NCBI GenBank assembly: GCA_023393235.1
Contig: JAEWMH010000119.1
Location: 1-64,000, forward strand
Reading direction: 5' to 3'
DNA length: 64,000 nt
DNA from: Bacillota bacterium
GTDB lineage: Bacteria; Bacillota; Bacilli; Paenibacillales; NBRC-103111
Of this stretch, positions 21,599 to 30,262 are shown one piece after another (the first letter of the stretch is position 1; each line of letters starts with the position of its first letter). The position numbers and the translations under genes are program-made. The notes under the pieces were generated by a model. That model had not been told where the DNA came from. It searched no databases and worked only from the letters and a program-made list of their open reading frames with translations.

Positions 21599-23965
21599 TC
21601 AACCTCCTGCAGGAGTGCCTGCACCGGCGGATTCTCCAACGAAGCCCGGAGCCGCCTGCTCCTCATATAAGGACCGGTCCACCGGCTCCAGGAAGCGGTT
21701 TTTCTCCCCGGTGTAGCCCACATACAGAGTATTCATGGCCCGGGTGCAGGCGGTATAGAACAGCTTCCGCTCCTCCTCACGGCTATAAACCGAAGCGCCT
21801 GCATCCCAAACGATAACGGAATCGAATTCCAGCCCCTTGGCCAGATAAACGGGGATCACCACCAGCGTATTGCGGAAGCTGGTTTCCTCCCGCGTCACCA
21901 GGTGCAGGTGGGCAGGAGCGCCTGCGGCCTGAAGCGCTTCGTAAGCGGCCTGGCTCTCCGCCGCTGTCCGGCAGATTACGGCAACGGAAGGGGAACCGCC
22001 GTCCCGCAGCTTACCGATCAGCCCAGCCACCTGCCGGGCCTTGGTTTGCGGCTCCGCCGCCAGCTTCACCAGCTGGGGCTTTTCCCCGCTCCTGCTGAAG
22101 GCCTCAATGGCTTCGCCGCCGGGCAGCAGTGCCTTGGTGAATTCCACAATCTCCGACGTGGAGCGGTAGCTTTTGGAGAGCCGGAGAATCCCGGTTTGCT
22201 CCTTGCCGTACAACTCCTCCACATAGCCGTAGGACTCGATCCGCATGTTCGGCGTTATGGCCTGGTTCAAGTCGCCCAGCAGGGTCATCTTGCTGCGCGG
22301 GAACAGGCGGCGGATAATTTCATATTGAAAAGGCGAATAATCCTGGGCTTCGTCCAGAATTACATGACGGATGCTGTTGAAGCTGTTCCATCCGGTGACG
22401 CTCTCCAGCAAATAAAGCAGCGGCGGCACATCCTCATGGGGAGCGGTTCCGCTGTCCAACTGCTCCAATGTATAGGCGCAGATATCCTTCCAAACCTCCG
22501 GCGAAGGAATTCCCGTCGTACCGGCTGCAGCCCGTAAGAACAGCTCCTGGTCGGCGAACAGCTGCCGGTAGGTGCGCAGCGGATTGATAAATTGAAGCCG
22601 CCGGATAAAGGATTTCATGGCGTTGGTTTTGGTGCGGACATGCTTACGGCTCTGCTGCTTCAGCTCCTCTTCGGTACCCAGATATTTGGGGTGGCGGAGC
22701 ATGGTTTTGTACAGCTTGCGGGCCTGCCGTTCCTCCAGGGCGGGAATTTCACCCAGCAGCAGCTCGCCCATACGCTCCAGCCGCACATCCATCCGGTGGT
22801 GGCGGAAGTCGCCGTAGAACAGACCTGCCAAAGCCTCTTCGTTCTTCCAGACCTGACCGCCGTAGGGAATCGCGTCGAACGCCAATCCTTCCTCCTCCAG
22901 AAGAGCGAGATAATTGCGGATGACCTGGAGAAAAGCCTGGGAGGACTTGTACGCGGTTCCTGCCGCCTTGGCGTTATATCCCGGCTCACCCGGTTTTCCC
23001 GTCAGCATGGCTTCCATTTGAGTGTAGCGGTCCTCAGGCTGGATAAAGCCGGACAAACGGTGCTCGGCAAAGTCCTGGAAGGTGGTCTGCCGCATATTGT
23101 CCTCGCCCAGTTCCGGAAGTACATTGGAGATATAGTCGCTGAACATGGGGTTGGGGGAAAAGAGGATCATTTGATCCGCCTGGATGCTTTTGCGGTATTT
23201 GTAGAGCAGATAAGCCACACGCTGCAGGGCGATGGAGGTTTTGCCGCTTCCCGCTGCCCCCTGGACGATGAGGATCGGATGATCTTCGTAGCGGATGGCT
23301 TGATTCTGCTCGCTTTGAATGGTGGTAACAATACTCTTCATCTTGTCGTCGGAGGATTTGCCCAGCATAAACTGCAGCATGTCATCCCCGATCCGGATGC
23401 CGGAATCAAACATCAGCTGAAGCTTGCCGTTCTGGATTTTGAATTGGCGCTTCAGGAGGATTTCCCCGTCCACATGGCCTTCATCAGTAGGATAGCGGGC
23501 TGCGCCCAACGTATAATCGTAGTACATGCTGGCAATCGGTGACCGCCAGTCAAAAACGATAGGCTCCAGTGTGCGGTCATCCAACAGGGAGGACAAGCCG
23601 ATGTAGATTTGCTCCGGCTCCTGCCCTGCCGGGGCTCCGTCCTCCTGGAAGTCGATACGGGCGAAATAAGGGGTGCTGCGCATCAGCCGCAGCTTCCGGG
23701 CGGCGGCTTGGGCACTCAGATAACCCCGTTCGATCCGGGCCAGCTCCAGGGAGTTCATCACCACGTCCCCGGCAGCCTCGAATTTAAACGCCCAGTTGGC
23801 GTTGTCCAAACGCATTTCTTCCCAGATCATCTTACGGACATCGATTACATCGTCCCTGCGGTCATCGGATATGCTCTGGTTTTTGACCAGTTGAGCGTCG
23901 ATTTCCCGGAGAGTTAGAGCTAGCCGGATTTCCTCCGCTTTTTGGGCTTCAGGGTTTATGCTCAT
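21599..23965 (-). CDS. helD: HelD-type RNA polymerase recycling ATPase (second copy)
   Basis: A 788-residue paralogue of the protein at 10368. The N-terminal coiled coil is longer (about 1-100) than in the first copy, followed by Walker A GAAGSGKT (236-243), motif II ILDEAQDYSPFQ, LGDLNQAI, RLSKSYRSTSEIV and IPVYLAKGLEFDSVIV. At 788 residues it is closer to the Bacillus HelD length of 774, so this may be the main HelD and the 712-residue protein the variant. Acts on RNA polymerase in the cytoplasm. The ribosome site ATGGAGGTAC precedes the ATG. The HAD gene follows in the same transcript. Confidence 0.9.
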   Translation of the reverse strand: MSINPEAQKAEEIRLALTLREIDAQLVKNQSISDDRRDDVIDVRKMIWEEMRLDNANWAFKFEAAGDVVMNSLELARIERGYLSAQAAARKLRLMRSTPYFARIDFQEDGAPAGQEPEQIYIGLSSLLDDRTLEPIVFDWRSPIASMYYDYTLGAARYPTDEGHVDGEILLKRQFKIQNGKLQLMFDSGIRIGDDMLQFMLGKSSDDKMKSIVTTIQSEQNQAIRYEDHPILIVQGAAGSGKTSIALQRVAYLLYKYRKSIQADQMILFSPNPMFSDYISNVLPELGEDNMRQTTFQDFAEHRLSGFIQPEDRYTQMEAMLTGKPGEPGYNAKAAGTAYKSSQAFLQVIRNYLALLEEEGLAFDAIPYGGQVWKNEEALAGLFYGDFRHHRMDVRLERMGELLLGEIPALEERQARKLYKTMLRHPKYLGTEEELKQQSRKHVRTKTNAMKSFIRRLQFINPLRTYRQLFADQELFLRAAAGTTGIPSPEVWKDICAYTLEQLDSGTAPHEDVPPLLYLLESVTGWNSFNSIRHVILDEAQDYSPFQYEIIRRLFPRSKMTLLGDLNQAITPNMRIESYGYVEELYGKEQTGILRLSKSYRSTSEIVEFTKALLPGGEAIEAFSRSGEKPQLVKLAAEPQTKARQVAGLIGKLRDGGSPSVAVICRTAAESQAAYEALQAAGAPAHLHLVTREETSFRNTLVVIPVYLAKGLEFDSVIVWDAGASVYSREEERKLFYTACTRAMNTLYVGYTGEKNRFLEPVDRSLYEEQAAPGFVGESAGAGTPAGG

Positions 23966-24048
23966 GGGTGTACCTCCATATCAAGTTTAGATAGCGGAAA
24001 AAGGGCTGCGGCTCTTCATTTTTTTTGAGAGGAGGCCGGAAATTAAGT

Positions 24049-24077
24049 TTGACGGGCTATTTTTTTTCTGCTACAAT
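24049..24077 (+). promoter_or_regulatory. strong sigma-A promoter of a candidate small RNA
   Basis: TTGACG and TACAAT are exactly 17 bp apart. No translatable ORF with a ribosome site follows before the terminator at 24204. Confidence 0.7.
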
Positions 24078-24083
24078 GAGCTT

Positions 24084-24204
24084 AGGAAAATCAATTTTGG
24101 TTTTTCTTATTTTTATTTATGTAGAATGGTGCAACTATCATTGTACCATGTCTTGCCACGAACAGCAACACCCGGACGCCTTGAGGGGCGGCGGGTGTTT
24201 TTTT
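24084..24204 (+). ncRNA. candidate small RNA of about 120 nt
   Basis: From the predicted start the RNA has a U-rich single-stranded stretch, then a hairpin ATGGTGCAA (24126-24134) with TTGTACCAT (24141-24149), then an intrinsic terminator AACACCCG (24167-24174) with CGGGTGTT (24192-24199) followed by a T-run. The reading frame through it begins at an ATG inside the -10 box, so it is not a protein gene. It lies divergent to helD2. I do not recognise it as a named family. Confidence 0.6.
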
Positions 24205-24335
24205 ATGGCTTTTTTTACCCGTATCAGGGGAGCAGGGGAGAGTTTGGGAGTTAGGGAGTCGGTTGGATACGGTTAGGGGCTTGCGCATACGAAGACAGCC
24301 AGAGACAGATTCCGTCTCTATGGGACGGGAGTTTC

Positions 24336-24518
24336 TAACGGTGGCAGAAGCCTCTATTTTAACAAAAACAGCCCTTCAAAAAATCTAACGGCGGCCACGG
24401 CCGCTATTTGGACTAAATGTCCCGCCGCAAGCCCTTTTTTAGCCCAATAACGTCTTCTGCTTCCGTTAGATTTATGGGAATGCCGTTTTGGCCCAAATAG
24501 CGGCGCTCACCGCCGTTA
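24336..24518. repeat. 183-bp four-unit intergenic element, copy B
   Basis: Forward units at 24336 and 24386, inverted units ending at 24468 and 24518: spacing 50, 83, 50 bp as in the other copies. Units are of the TAACGGCGG/TAACGGTGG class ending CTATTT. In this copy the spacer between the forward units is also partly complementary to the spacer between the inverted ones (15 of 25 positions). The element lies between helD2 and the malic enzyme gene. Confidence 0.9.
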
Positions 24519-24570
24519 GCGGTATAAGCCACCCATGCGGAGTAAAGCAGAGGAGCAGCTTCAGCGGACA

Positions 24571-24598
24571 AAAAAAAGCCCCCGTCCAGATGCCGGGG
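24571..24598 (-). terminator. possible minus-strand terminator
   Basis: CCCCCG (24579-24584) pairs with CCGGGG (24593-24598), and seven A's at 24571-24577 would give a T-tail on the minus strand. No minus-strand gene ends here, so it may stop antisense transcription or be chance. Confidence 0.3.
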
Positions 24599-24801
24599 AA
24601 AAAGTACATTATATTTAAAGAAAGGGAGTAAGAACAGAATAACCCCTGAACCTGAAAAGAAGCTTAAAACAGGATAAAAATCACCTTAAAATTATTTTTA
24701 TTAAGGTAATATAGCTTTTTTGACCAATGGCTGGAATTGGCGGGGCAGGGGAAGTATACTGGATACGATTATATAATGGTTTAATCGGAGGATGAATTCT
24801 C

Positions 24802-26256
24802 TTGGCAGCAACGACAAGCATTATTATACGCATTGAAATGGAAAAGAGCGGAGTAGGCTTCAGCAGCGTGGTGTCCACAGTAAGCTCGTTTGGCGGGGAT
24901 TTGGTGGCCATTGATGTCATCCGCTCCAGCAAGGAAAAATCCACCCGGGATATTACGGTGAATATTCCGGTTCCGGCTTACCAGGAGGTGCTGGACGCCC
25001 TGGAGGACCTGAACGGCGTTTCGGTGCTGCATGTGTCCGACCAGACCTTTCTGGTTCACCTGGGCGGCAAAATCCGCATCGAACCTACCATGCCCATCAA
25101 AAACCGCGACGACCTGTCCCGGGTGTATACCCCAGGTGTAGCCCGGGTCTGTATGGCAATCCACAACAAACCCAGAGAGGCTTTTGCGCTGACCATCAAA
25201 CGCAATACGGTAGCGGTGGTCTCTGACGGAACAGCCGTGCTTGGGCTGGGGGATATCGGACCCCATGCGGCCATGCCGGTAATGGAGGGCAAGGCGATGC
25301 TGTTTAAGCAGCTGGCGGATGTGGACGCCTTCCCCATTTGTCTGGACACCAAGGATACGGAGGAAATCATCCGCACCATCAAGGCTATGTCCCCCGGCTT
25401 CGGCGGCATTAATCTGGAGGATATCAGCGCTCCACGCTGCTTCGAAATCGAACGCAGGCTTACCGAGGAGCTGGATATTCCCGTGTTCCACGACGATCAG
25501 CACGGCACCGCTGTAGTGATGATGGCCGGTCTTCTTAACGCCCTGAAGGTTACGGAGAAGGACATCGGCTCTATCCGCGTAGTGGTGGTGGGTGCCGGAG
25601 CGGCTGGGGTATCCTGCTGCAAAATGCTGCTGGCTGCCGGCGTCAAAAACCTGGTTGCCGTAGACCGAGAAGGAGCCATTACGGCAGACCGGACCTATGC
25701 CAATGAGATGTGGAACTGGCTGGCCGAACGCACCAATCCCGACCGGCTCACCGGCGGTTTGTCCGATGTAATCGAAGGCGCCGATGTGTTCATCGGGGTA
25801 TCGGGTCCCGGTGTGCTGAAGGTGGAGGATCTTGTCCGTATGGCGGAGGACCGGATCGTATTTGCCATGGCCAATCCTGAGCCGGAGATTGACCCGGAGC
25901 TGGCTGAGCCCCATGTGCGGGTGCTGGCCACCGGACGGAGCGATTATCCCAACCAGATCAACAACGTGCTGTGTTTCCCCGGTATCTTCCGGGGGGCGCT
26001 GGACTGCCGGGCACGCCTCGTCAATGAAGAGATGAAGCTGGCCGCTTCCCGGGCCATCGCCTCGGTTATCTCCGATGATGAAGTGAACGAGAACTATATC
26101 ATTCCCAGCATATTTAATGAAAAAGTGGTGGATTCAGTCCGCAGCGCCGTCATTACCGCCGCTATCGATACGGGCGTGGCCCGCCGGATTCCGCCGGAAT
26201 TCCGCAGCCTCTGTGATTACACCGGCTACGGCTTGTCCGACAGCTACAAACGCTAG
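24802..26256 (+). CDS. NAD(P)-dependent malic enzyme with N-terminal ACT domain
   Basis: A 484-residue protein. Residues about 1-80 form an ACT-type regulatory domain (TSIIIRIEMEKSGVGFSSVVSTVSSFGGDLVAIDV). The catalytic part shows the tyrosine motif VYTPGVARVC, the lysine region LTIKRNTVAVVSDG, the metal site VFHDDQHGTA and a Rossmann motif VVVVGAGAAG. It decarboxylates malate to pyruvate with reduction of NAD(P). It starts at TTG with CGGAGGATG upstream; a TATAAT box lies at 24773. It is followed 43 bp later by aspA, so the pair can take aspartate to fumarate and, through fumarase, malate to pyruvate. Confidence 0.92.
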   Translation: MAATTSIIIRIEMEKSGVGFSSVVSTVSSFGGDLVAIDVIRSSKEKSTRDITVNIPVPAYQEVLDALEDLNGVSVLHVSDQTFLVHLGGKIRIEPTMPIKNRDDLSRVYTPGVARVCMAIHNKPREAFALTIKRNTVAVVSDGTAVLGLGDIGPHAAMPVMEGKAMLFKQLADVDAFPICLDTKDTEEIIRTIKAMSPGFGGINLEDISAPRCFEIERRLTEELDIPVFHDDQHGTAVVMMAGLLNALKVTEKDIGSIRVVVVGAGAAGVSCCKMLLAAGVKNLVAVDREGAITADRTYANEMWNWLAERTNPDRLTGGLSDVIEGADVFIGVSGPGVLKVEDLVRMAEDRIVFAMANPEPEIDPELAEPHVRVLATGRSDYPNQINNVLCFPGIFRGALDCRARLVNEEMKLAASRAIASVISDDEVNENYIIPSIFNEKVVDSVRSAVITAAIDTGVARRIPPEFRSLCDYTGYGLSDSYKR

Positions 26257-26299
26257 GAGTTCAGCGGAAGAAACGCAGCGAAATAAAGGAGACAGCCCT

Positions 26300-27718
26300 A
26301 TGGAAACCCGTACGGAGAAGGATTTTCTTGGAGAAAAGCAGGTTCCCGCCCAAGCCTATTACGGCATCCAGACCATCCGGGCAGTTGAGAACTTCCCGAT
26401 TACCGGCGTGCCTGTGCACCGGACTCTGGTGAAGGCATTGGCCGAGGTGAAAAAGGCAGCGGCCCGCGCCAACATGGAGGCGCATCTGCTGAACCGCAGA
26501 GTGGGCGAGGCCATTGTCCAGGCGGCCGAGGAAACGGCGGAGGGAAAGCTGGACCGGGAATTTATTGTGGATTCCATTCAAGGCGGCGCAGGCACCTCCA
26601 TCAATATGAACATGAACGAGGTCCTGGCCAACCGGGCCTTGGAGCTGTTGGGCAAGCAGAAGGGGGAATACTTCCACTGCAGCCCCAATAACCATGTCAA
26701 CATGTCCCAGTCCACCAATGACGTCATTCCCACCGCCCTGCGGATTGCCTCCTATTGGCTGTCCCAGGAGCTGCTGGGGGCGATGGACCGGACTACAGCC
26801 GAAATCCGGGAGAAGGCCAAGTCCTTTGACGATGTGATCAAAATGGGGCGCACCCATCTACAGGATGCGGTGCCCATCCGCATGGGCCAGGAATTCGCGG
26901 CTTATGCTGCCGTCCTGGAGCGGGACCGGGAGCGCATCCGCCGTGCCGGGGCCGAGCTTCTTACTGTGAATATGGGCGCCACTGCCGTTGGCACCGGGTT
27001 AAACGCCAAGCCGGAATATATCGCCCGGGTATCCGAATGTCTGTCCGAGCAGCTGGGGCTTCCCGTTCATCCCGCAGCCGACCTGGTGGATGCCACCCAG
27101 AATACGGATGCCTATACGGAGCTGTCTGCAGCCCTCAAGGTCTGCGCCGTGAACCTGTCCAAAATCTGCAACGACATCCGCCTGATGGCCTCCGGGCCCC
27201 GCGTGGGCCTGTATGAGCTTCTGCTGCCGGCGCGTCAACCCGGCTCCTCCATCATGCCCGGGAAAGTCAATCCGGTAATGGCGGAGGTTATGAATCAGGT
27301 AGCCTTCCAGGTCATGGGCAACGACCATACCATCTGTGTGGCCTGTGAGGCGGGCCAGTTCGAATTGAATGTCATGGGACCGGTGATTGCCTTTAATCTG
27401 CTGCAGTCCCTCCAGATCATGACACGGGGGCTGGATGCTTTCCGGGAATTCGCCCTGGAAGGGATGGAGGCCAACCGGGAGGGCTGCCGCCGCTACGTGG
27501 AACAGAGCTTCGGCGTTATTACAGCCCTGAACCCCCATCTGGGTTATGAGGTGGCTGCCCAGTTGGTGAAGGAGGCCATGAAATCCGGCCGTACTGTCAA
27601 GGAGATCATTACGGAGAAGCATCTTTTGTCACCGGAGGAGCTGGAGGAGATCCTTGATCCGTACCAGATGACATCACCGGGGATAGCGGGAGCACGCTTT
27701 TTGGAGGAGCAGGGGTAA
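26300..27718 (+). CDS. aspA: aspartate ammonia-lyase
   Basis: A 472-residue protein of the fumarase/aspartase superfamily. It has the signature GSSIMPGKVN, the SINMNMNEVLANRALE stretch, HVNMSQSTNDVIPTA and GRTHLQDAVP, all typical of aspartase. It splits aspartate into fumarate and ammonia. The ATG at 26300 has AAAGGAGA upstream; the longer open frame that runs back into the malic enzyme gene is not real. Operon with the malic enzyme. No clear terminator follows; the next 160 bp hold the repeats upstream of ahpC. Confidence 0.95.
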   Translation: METRTEKDFLGEKQVPAQAYYGIQTIRAVENFPITGVPVHRTLVKALAEVKKAAARANMEAHLLNRRVGEAIVQAAEETAEGKLDREFIVDSIQGGAGTSINMNMNEVLANRALELLGKQKGEYFHCSPNNHVNMSQSTNDVIPTALRIASYWLSQELLGAMDRTTAEIREKAKSFDDVIKMGRTHLQDAVPIRMGQEFAAYAAVLERDRERIRRAGAELLTVNMGATAVGTGLNAKPEYIARVSECLSEQLGLPVHPAADLVDATQNTDAYTELSAALKVCAVNLSKICNDIRLMASGPRVGLYELLLPARQPGSSIMPGKVNPVMAEVMNQVAFQVMGNDHTICVACEAGQFELNVMGPVIAFNLLQSLQIMTRGLDAFREFALEGMEANREGCRRYVEQSFGVITALNPHLGYEVAAQLVKEAMKSGRTVKEIITEKHLLSPEELEEILDPYQMTSPGIAGARFLEEQG

Positions 27719-27731
27719 CGGATTTCATTTA

Positions 27732-27770
27732 TTCACACGATATTCATGCTATCTTCATCCCACCTTCATG
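27732..27770 (+). promoter_or_regulatory. four 11-bp-spaced TTCA(C/T) boxes upstream of ahpC
   Basis: TTCACA (27732), TTCATG (27743), TTCATC (27754) and TTCATG (27765) occur at exactly 11-bp intervals. This resembles a PhoP/OmpR-family binding array. A TATAAT box at 27840 is the likely -10 of ahpC; no convincing PerR box was seen. Confidence 0.6.
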
Positions 27771-27882
27771 ATTCAAAAGAAAATCAATGATATTCTTAGT
27801 CATGTAACCCGGTTCGCATGAAATTCTTCAACAAAGCGTTATAATAAGAAAGTAAATATAAACCTTAGGAGGGAATTACAGT

Positions 27883-28446
27883 ATGTCTCTGATTGGAAAA
27901 GAAGTGCTCCCGTTTCAAGCGTCCGCTTTCCGCAACGGCAATTTCGTCGATGTTTCCCAAGAGGATTTCAAAGGAAAATGGAGTGTAGTTTGCTTCTATC
28001 CGGCAGACTTTACCTTTGTTTGCCCCACTGAACTGGAGGATCTGCAGAATCAATACGAAACCCTGAAGGGACTTGGAGTGGAGGTATATTCCGTTTCCAC
28101 GGACACCCACTTCACCCACAAGGCTTGGCATGATACCTCCGATGCCATCGGCAAAATCACCTACACCATGATCGGTGACCCGTCCCACACCATCTCCCGC
28201 AACTTCGACGTGCTGGACGAAGCCAGCGGCCTGGCTGACCGCGGCACCTTCATTATCGACCCGGACGGCGTGATCCAATCCGTTGAAATTAATGCCGGCG
28301 GAATCGGCCGTGACGCAAGCATCGTGGTAAGCAAAATCAAGGCGGCCCAATATGTGCGCAATCACCCGGGTGAAGTTTGCCCTGCCAAGTGGCAAGAAGG
28401 CGGCGAAACTCTGAAGCCGAGCCTTGATCTCGTAGGAAAAATTTAA
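27883..28446 (+). CDS. ahpC: alkyl hydroperoxide reductase subunit C (2-Cys peroxiredoxin)
   Basis: A 187-residue peroxiredoxin. The peroxidatic cysteine is C47 in FTFVCPTELED and the resolving cysteine is C166 in GEVCPAKW, the typical AhpC pair. It reduces hydrogen peroxide and organic peroxides and is re-reduced by AhpF, encoded 13 bp downstream. The ribosome site TTAGGAGGGAA precedes the ATG. Control by a response regulator is suggested by the box array upstream. Confidence 0.97.
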   Translation: MSLIGKEVLPFQASAFRNGNFVDVSQEDFKGKWSVVCFYPADFTFVCPTELEDLQNQYETLKGLGVEVYSVSTDTHFTHKAWHDTSDAIGKITYTMIGDPSHTISRNFDVLDEASGLADRGTFIIDPDGVIQSVEINAGGIGRDASIVVSKIKAAQYVRNHPGEVCPAKWQEGGETLKPSLDLVGKI

Positions 28447-28459
28447 GGGGCTGAGAATA

Positions 28460-29992
28460 ATGGCCTTAGAAGCCGATATTAAAGCGCAGCTTGCCCAATA
28501 CCTGCAGCTTCTGGAAGGGGATCTCCTTCTTCAAGTAAGCGCAGGAGCGGATGCTGCTTCGGCCGAGATGCTGGCCCTCGTTGAGGAAATCGCCGGCATG
28601 TCGCCCCGGATCAAGGTGGAGAAAACCGCCTTGGCCAGAACCCCCAGCTTCAGCGTGAACCGCGCAGGAGCGGGGGATAGCGGGATCGTATTTGCCGGCG
28701 TTCCGCTGGGTCATGAATTTACCTCCCTGGTGTTGGCGCTCCTGCAGGTAAGCGGGAGAGCCCCCAAGGTGGAGGAGGCTGTCATCCAGCAGATCAAAGC
28801 TATTAAGGGCGAATACCATTTTGAAACCTATGTCAGCTTGACCTGCCATAACTGTCCTGACGTGGTACAGGCTCTGAACGTCATGAGCGTGCTCAATCCG
28901 GGTATTACCCATACCATGATTGACGGCGGTGTGTTCAAGAACGAGGTGGAGAGCAAGGAAATCATGGGTGTGCCCGCCGTGTTCCTAAACGGCGAGTTCT
29001 TCAACAGCGGACGCACCTCTCTGGAGGAGATCCTGGCCAAGCTGGGCAGCGGACAGGATACCAGCCAGTTGTCTGCCAAGGAGCCCTACGATGTTCTGGT
29101 GGTAGGCGGTGGCCCCGCCGGCGCCAGCGCAGCCATCTATGCAGCCCGTAAGGGCATCCGCACCGGCATTGTGGCTGAACGCTTCGGCGGACAGGTGCTG
29201 GACACTCTGGGCATCGAGAATTTCATCAGCATGACCTATACCGAAGGCCCCAAGCTGGCTGCCAGCCTGGAGGCGCATGTGAACGAATACCCCATTGATG
29301 TGATGAAGGCCCAACGGGTCAGACGTCTGGATAAGAAGGACTATATTGAGGTAGAGCTGGAGAGCGGTGCCGTGCTCAAAAGCAAAACCGTCATTCTTTC
29401 CACCGGCGCCCGCTGGCGCAACACCGGTGTCCCCGGCGAAGCCGAGTTCAAGAACAAGGGTGTGGCCTATTGCCCCCACTGTGACGGACCTCTGTTTGCC
29501 GGCAAACATGTGGCTGTAATCGGCGGAGGCAACTCCGGCATTGAAGCGGCTATTGATTTGGCCGGGGTTGTGAAGCATGTGACGGTTCTGGAGTTTATGC
29601 CGGAGCTAAAGGCGGACGAGGTGCTCCAGAAGCGGCTTTACAGCCTGCCCAACGTGACGGTGCTGAAGAACGTGCAGACCAAGGAAATCACCGGAGACAA
29701 CAAGGTGAACGGGCTCACGTACCTGATGCGCGACAGCGGGGAGGAGCAGCACATTGAGCTGGAGGGAGTATTCGTCCAGATCGGACTGGTGCCCAACACC
29801 GAGTGGCTGGAGGATACCGTTGAGCGCACCCGCTTCGGCGAGATTGTAGTGGACCGCCATGGCGCAACCAGTATGCCCGGTGTATTTGCGGCCGGGGATT
29901 GCACCAACAGCGCCTACAAGCAGATCATCATTTCCATGGGCTCCGGCGCTACTGCGGCCTTGGGCGCTTTCGATTATATGATCCGCAATTAG
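28460..29992 (+). CDS. ahpF: alkyl hydroperoxide reductase subunit F
   Basis: A 510-residue flavoprotein disulfide reductase, full length. The N-terminal double thioredoxin-like domain carries CHNCPD (about residue 130), and the thioredoxin-reductase-like part has VVGGGPAGASAAIYAARKG, the redox-active CPHCDG and an NAD-binding VIGGGNSGIEAA motif. It passes electrons from NADH to AhpC. It directly follows ahpC with a GGGGCTGAG ribosome site. A large hairpin without T-run lies 3' of it. Confidence 0.97.
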   Translation: MALEADIKAQLAQYLQLLEGDLLLQVSAGADAASAEMLALVEEIAGMSPRIKVEKTALARTPSFSVNRAGAGDSGIVFAGVPLGHEFTSLVLALLQVSGRAPKVEEAVIQQIKAIKGEYHFETYVSLTCHNCPDVVQALNVMSVLNPGITHTMIDGGVFKNEVESKEIMGVPAVFLNGEFFNSGRTSLEEILAKLGSGQDTSQLSAKEPYDVLVVGGGPAGASAAIYAARKGIRTGIVAERFGGQVLDTLGIENFISMTYTEGPKLAASLEAHVNEYPIDVMKAQRVRRLDKKDYIEVELESGAVLKSKTVILSTGARWRNTGVPGEAEFKNKGVAYCPHCDGPLFAGKHVAVIGGGNSGIEAAIDLAGVVKHVTVLEFMPELKADEVLQKRLYSLPNVTVLKNVQTKEITGDNKVNGLTYLMRDSGEEQHIELEGVFVQIGLVPNTEWLEDTVERTRFGEIVVDRHGATSMPGVFAAGDCTNSAYKQIIISMGSGATAALGAFDYMIRN

Positions 29993-30030
29993 CAGCAAGC
30001 AGGCGACCTGACAAACCATGTAAATTGTTC

Positions 30031-30060
30031 TTGTCAGCCGGCTTGCCCCTGTGCTATCAT
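30031..30060 (+). promoter_or_regulatory. promoter of the riboswitch-controlled ABC operon
   Basis: TTGTCA and TATCAT are 18 bp apart; transcription would start near 30067, just before the 5' strand of the aptamer. Confidence 0.6.
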
Positions 30061-30073
30061 GGGGAACAATAAT

Positions 30074-30182
30074 TGGAAGGGCTTCTAGGGAGCCGGGGCT
30101 GCTGCGGGCAGCCGCCGAACCGAGCGAGGCCGGCGCGTACCATACCATATGCGCAACACCGTAGGAATAAAAGACCTTCGGC
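30074..30182 (+). ncRNA. ykkC-class riboswitch aptamer (guanidine / PRPP / ppGpp superfamily)
   Basis: The RNA contains the class hallmarks in order: CTAGGG near the 5' end (30085-30090), a GC-rich hairpin (GGCTGC...GGCAGCC), the internal ACCGAGCGAGG, then GCGCAACACCG and TAGGAATAAAAGACC at the 3' end. P1 can form between GAAGGGCTT (30076-30084) and AAGACCTTC (30171-30179). The CCGAGCG core is closer to the PRPP/ppGpp variants I remember than to the guanidine form (CCGAGAG), but the ligand cannot be fixed by eye. The 3' strand of P1 is reused in the terminator that follows, the usual genetic ON switch. Confidence 0.8.
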
Positions 30183-30218
30183 AAGTTCCGTTTCGACGGG
30201 CTTGCCAGGTCTTTTTTT
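30169..30218 (+). terminator. riboswitch expression platform (intrinsic terminator)
   Basis: AAAAGACCT pairs with AGGTCTTTT, extended by GGCAAG (30180-30185) with CTTGCC (30201-30206), followed by a T-run to 30219. It competes with P1 of the aptamer for AAGACC, so ligand binding should let transcription continue. Confidence 0.85.
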
Positions 30219-30262
30219 TCATTTCTGAAGGACAGTTGGATATCAAAAGGAGGGTGTGTCGG

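Noticed and set aside
26117..26299. N-terminal extension of aspA into the malic enzyme gene
   Set aside because: The extension lies in another frame of the malic enzyme gene. The ATG at 26300 has a good ribosome site and starts at the conserved N-terminus.
27800..27882. PerR box in the ahpC promoter
   Set aside because: Only a TTATAAT half-site is present, and it coincides with the -10 region; the second half is missing.
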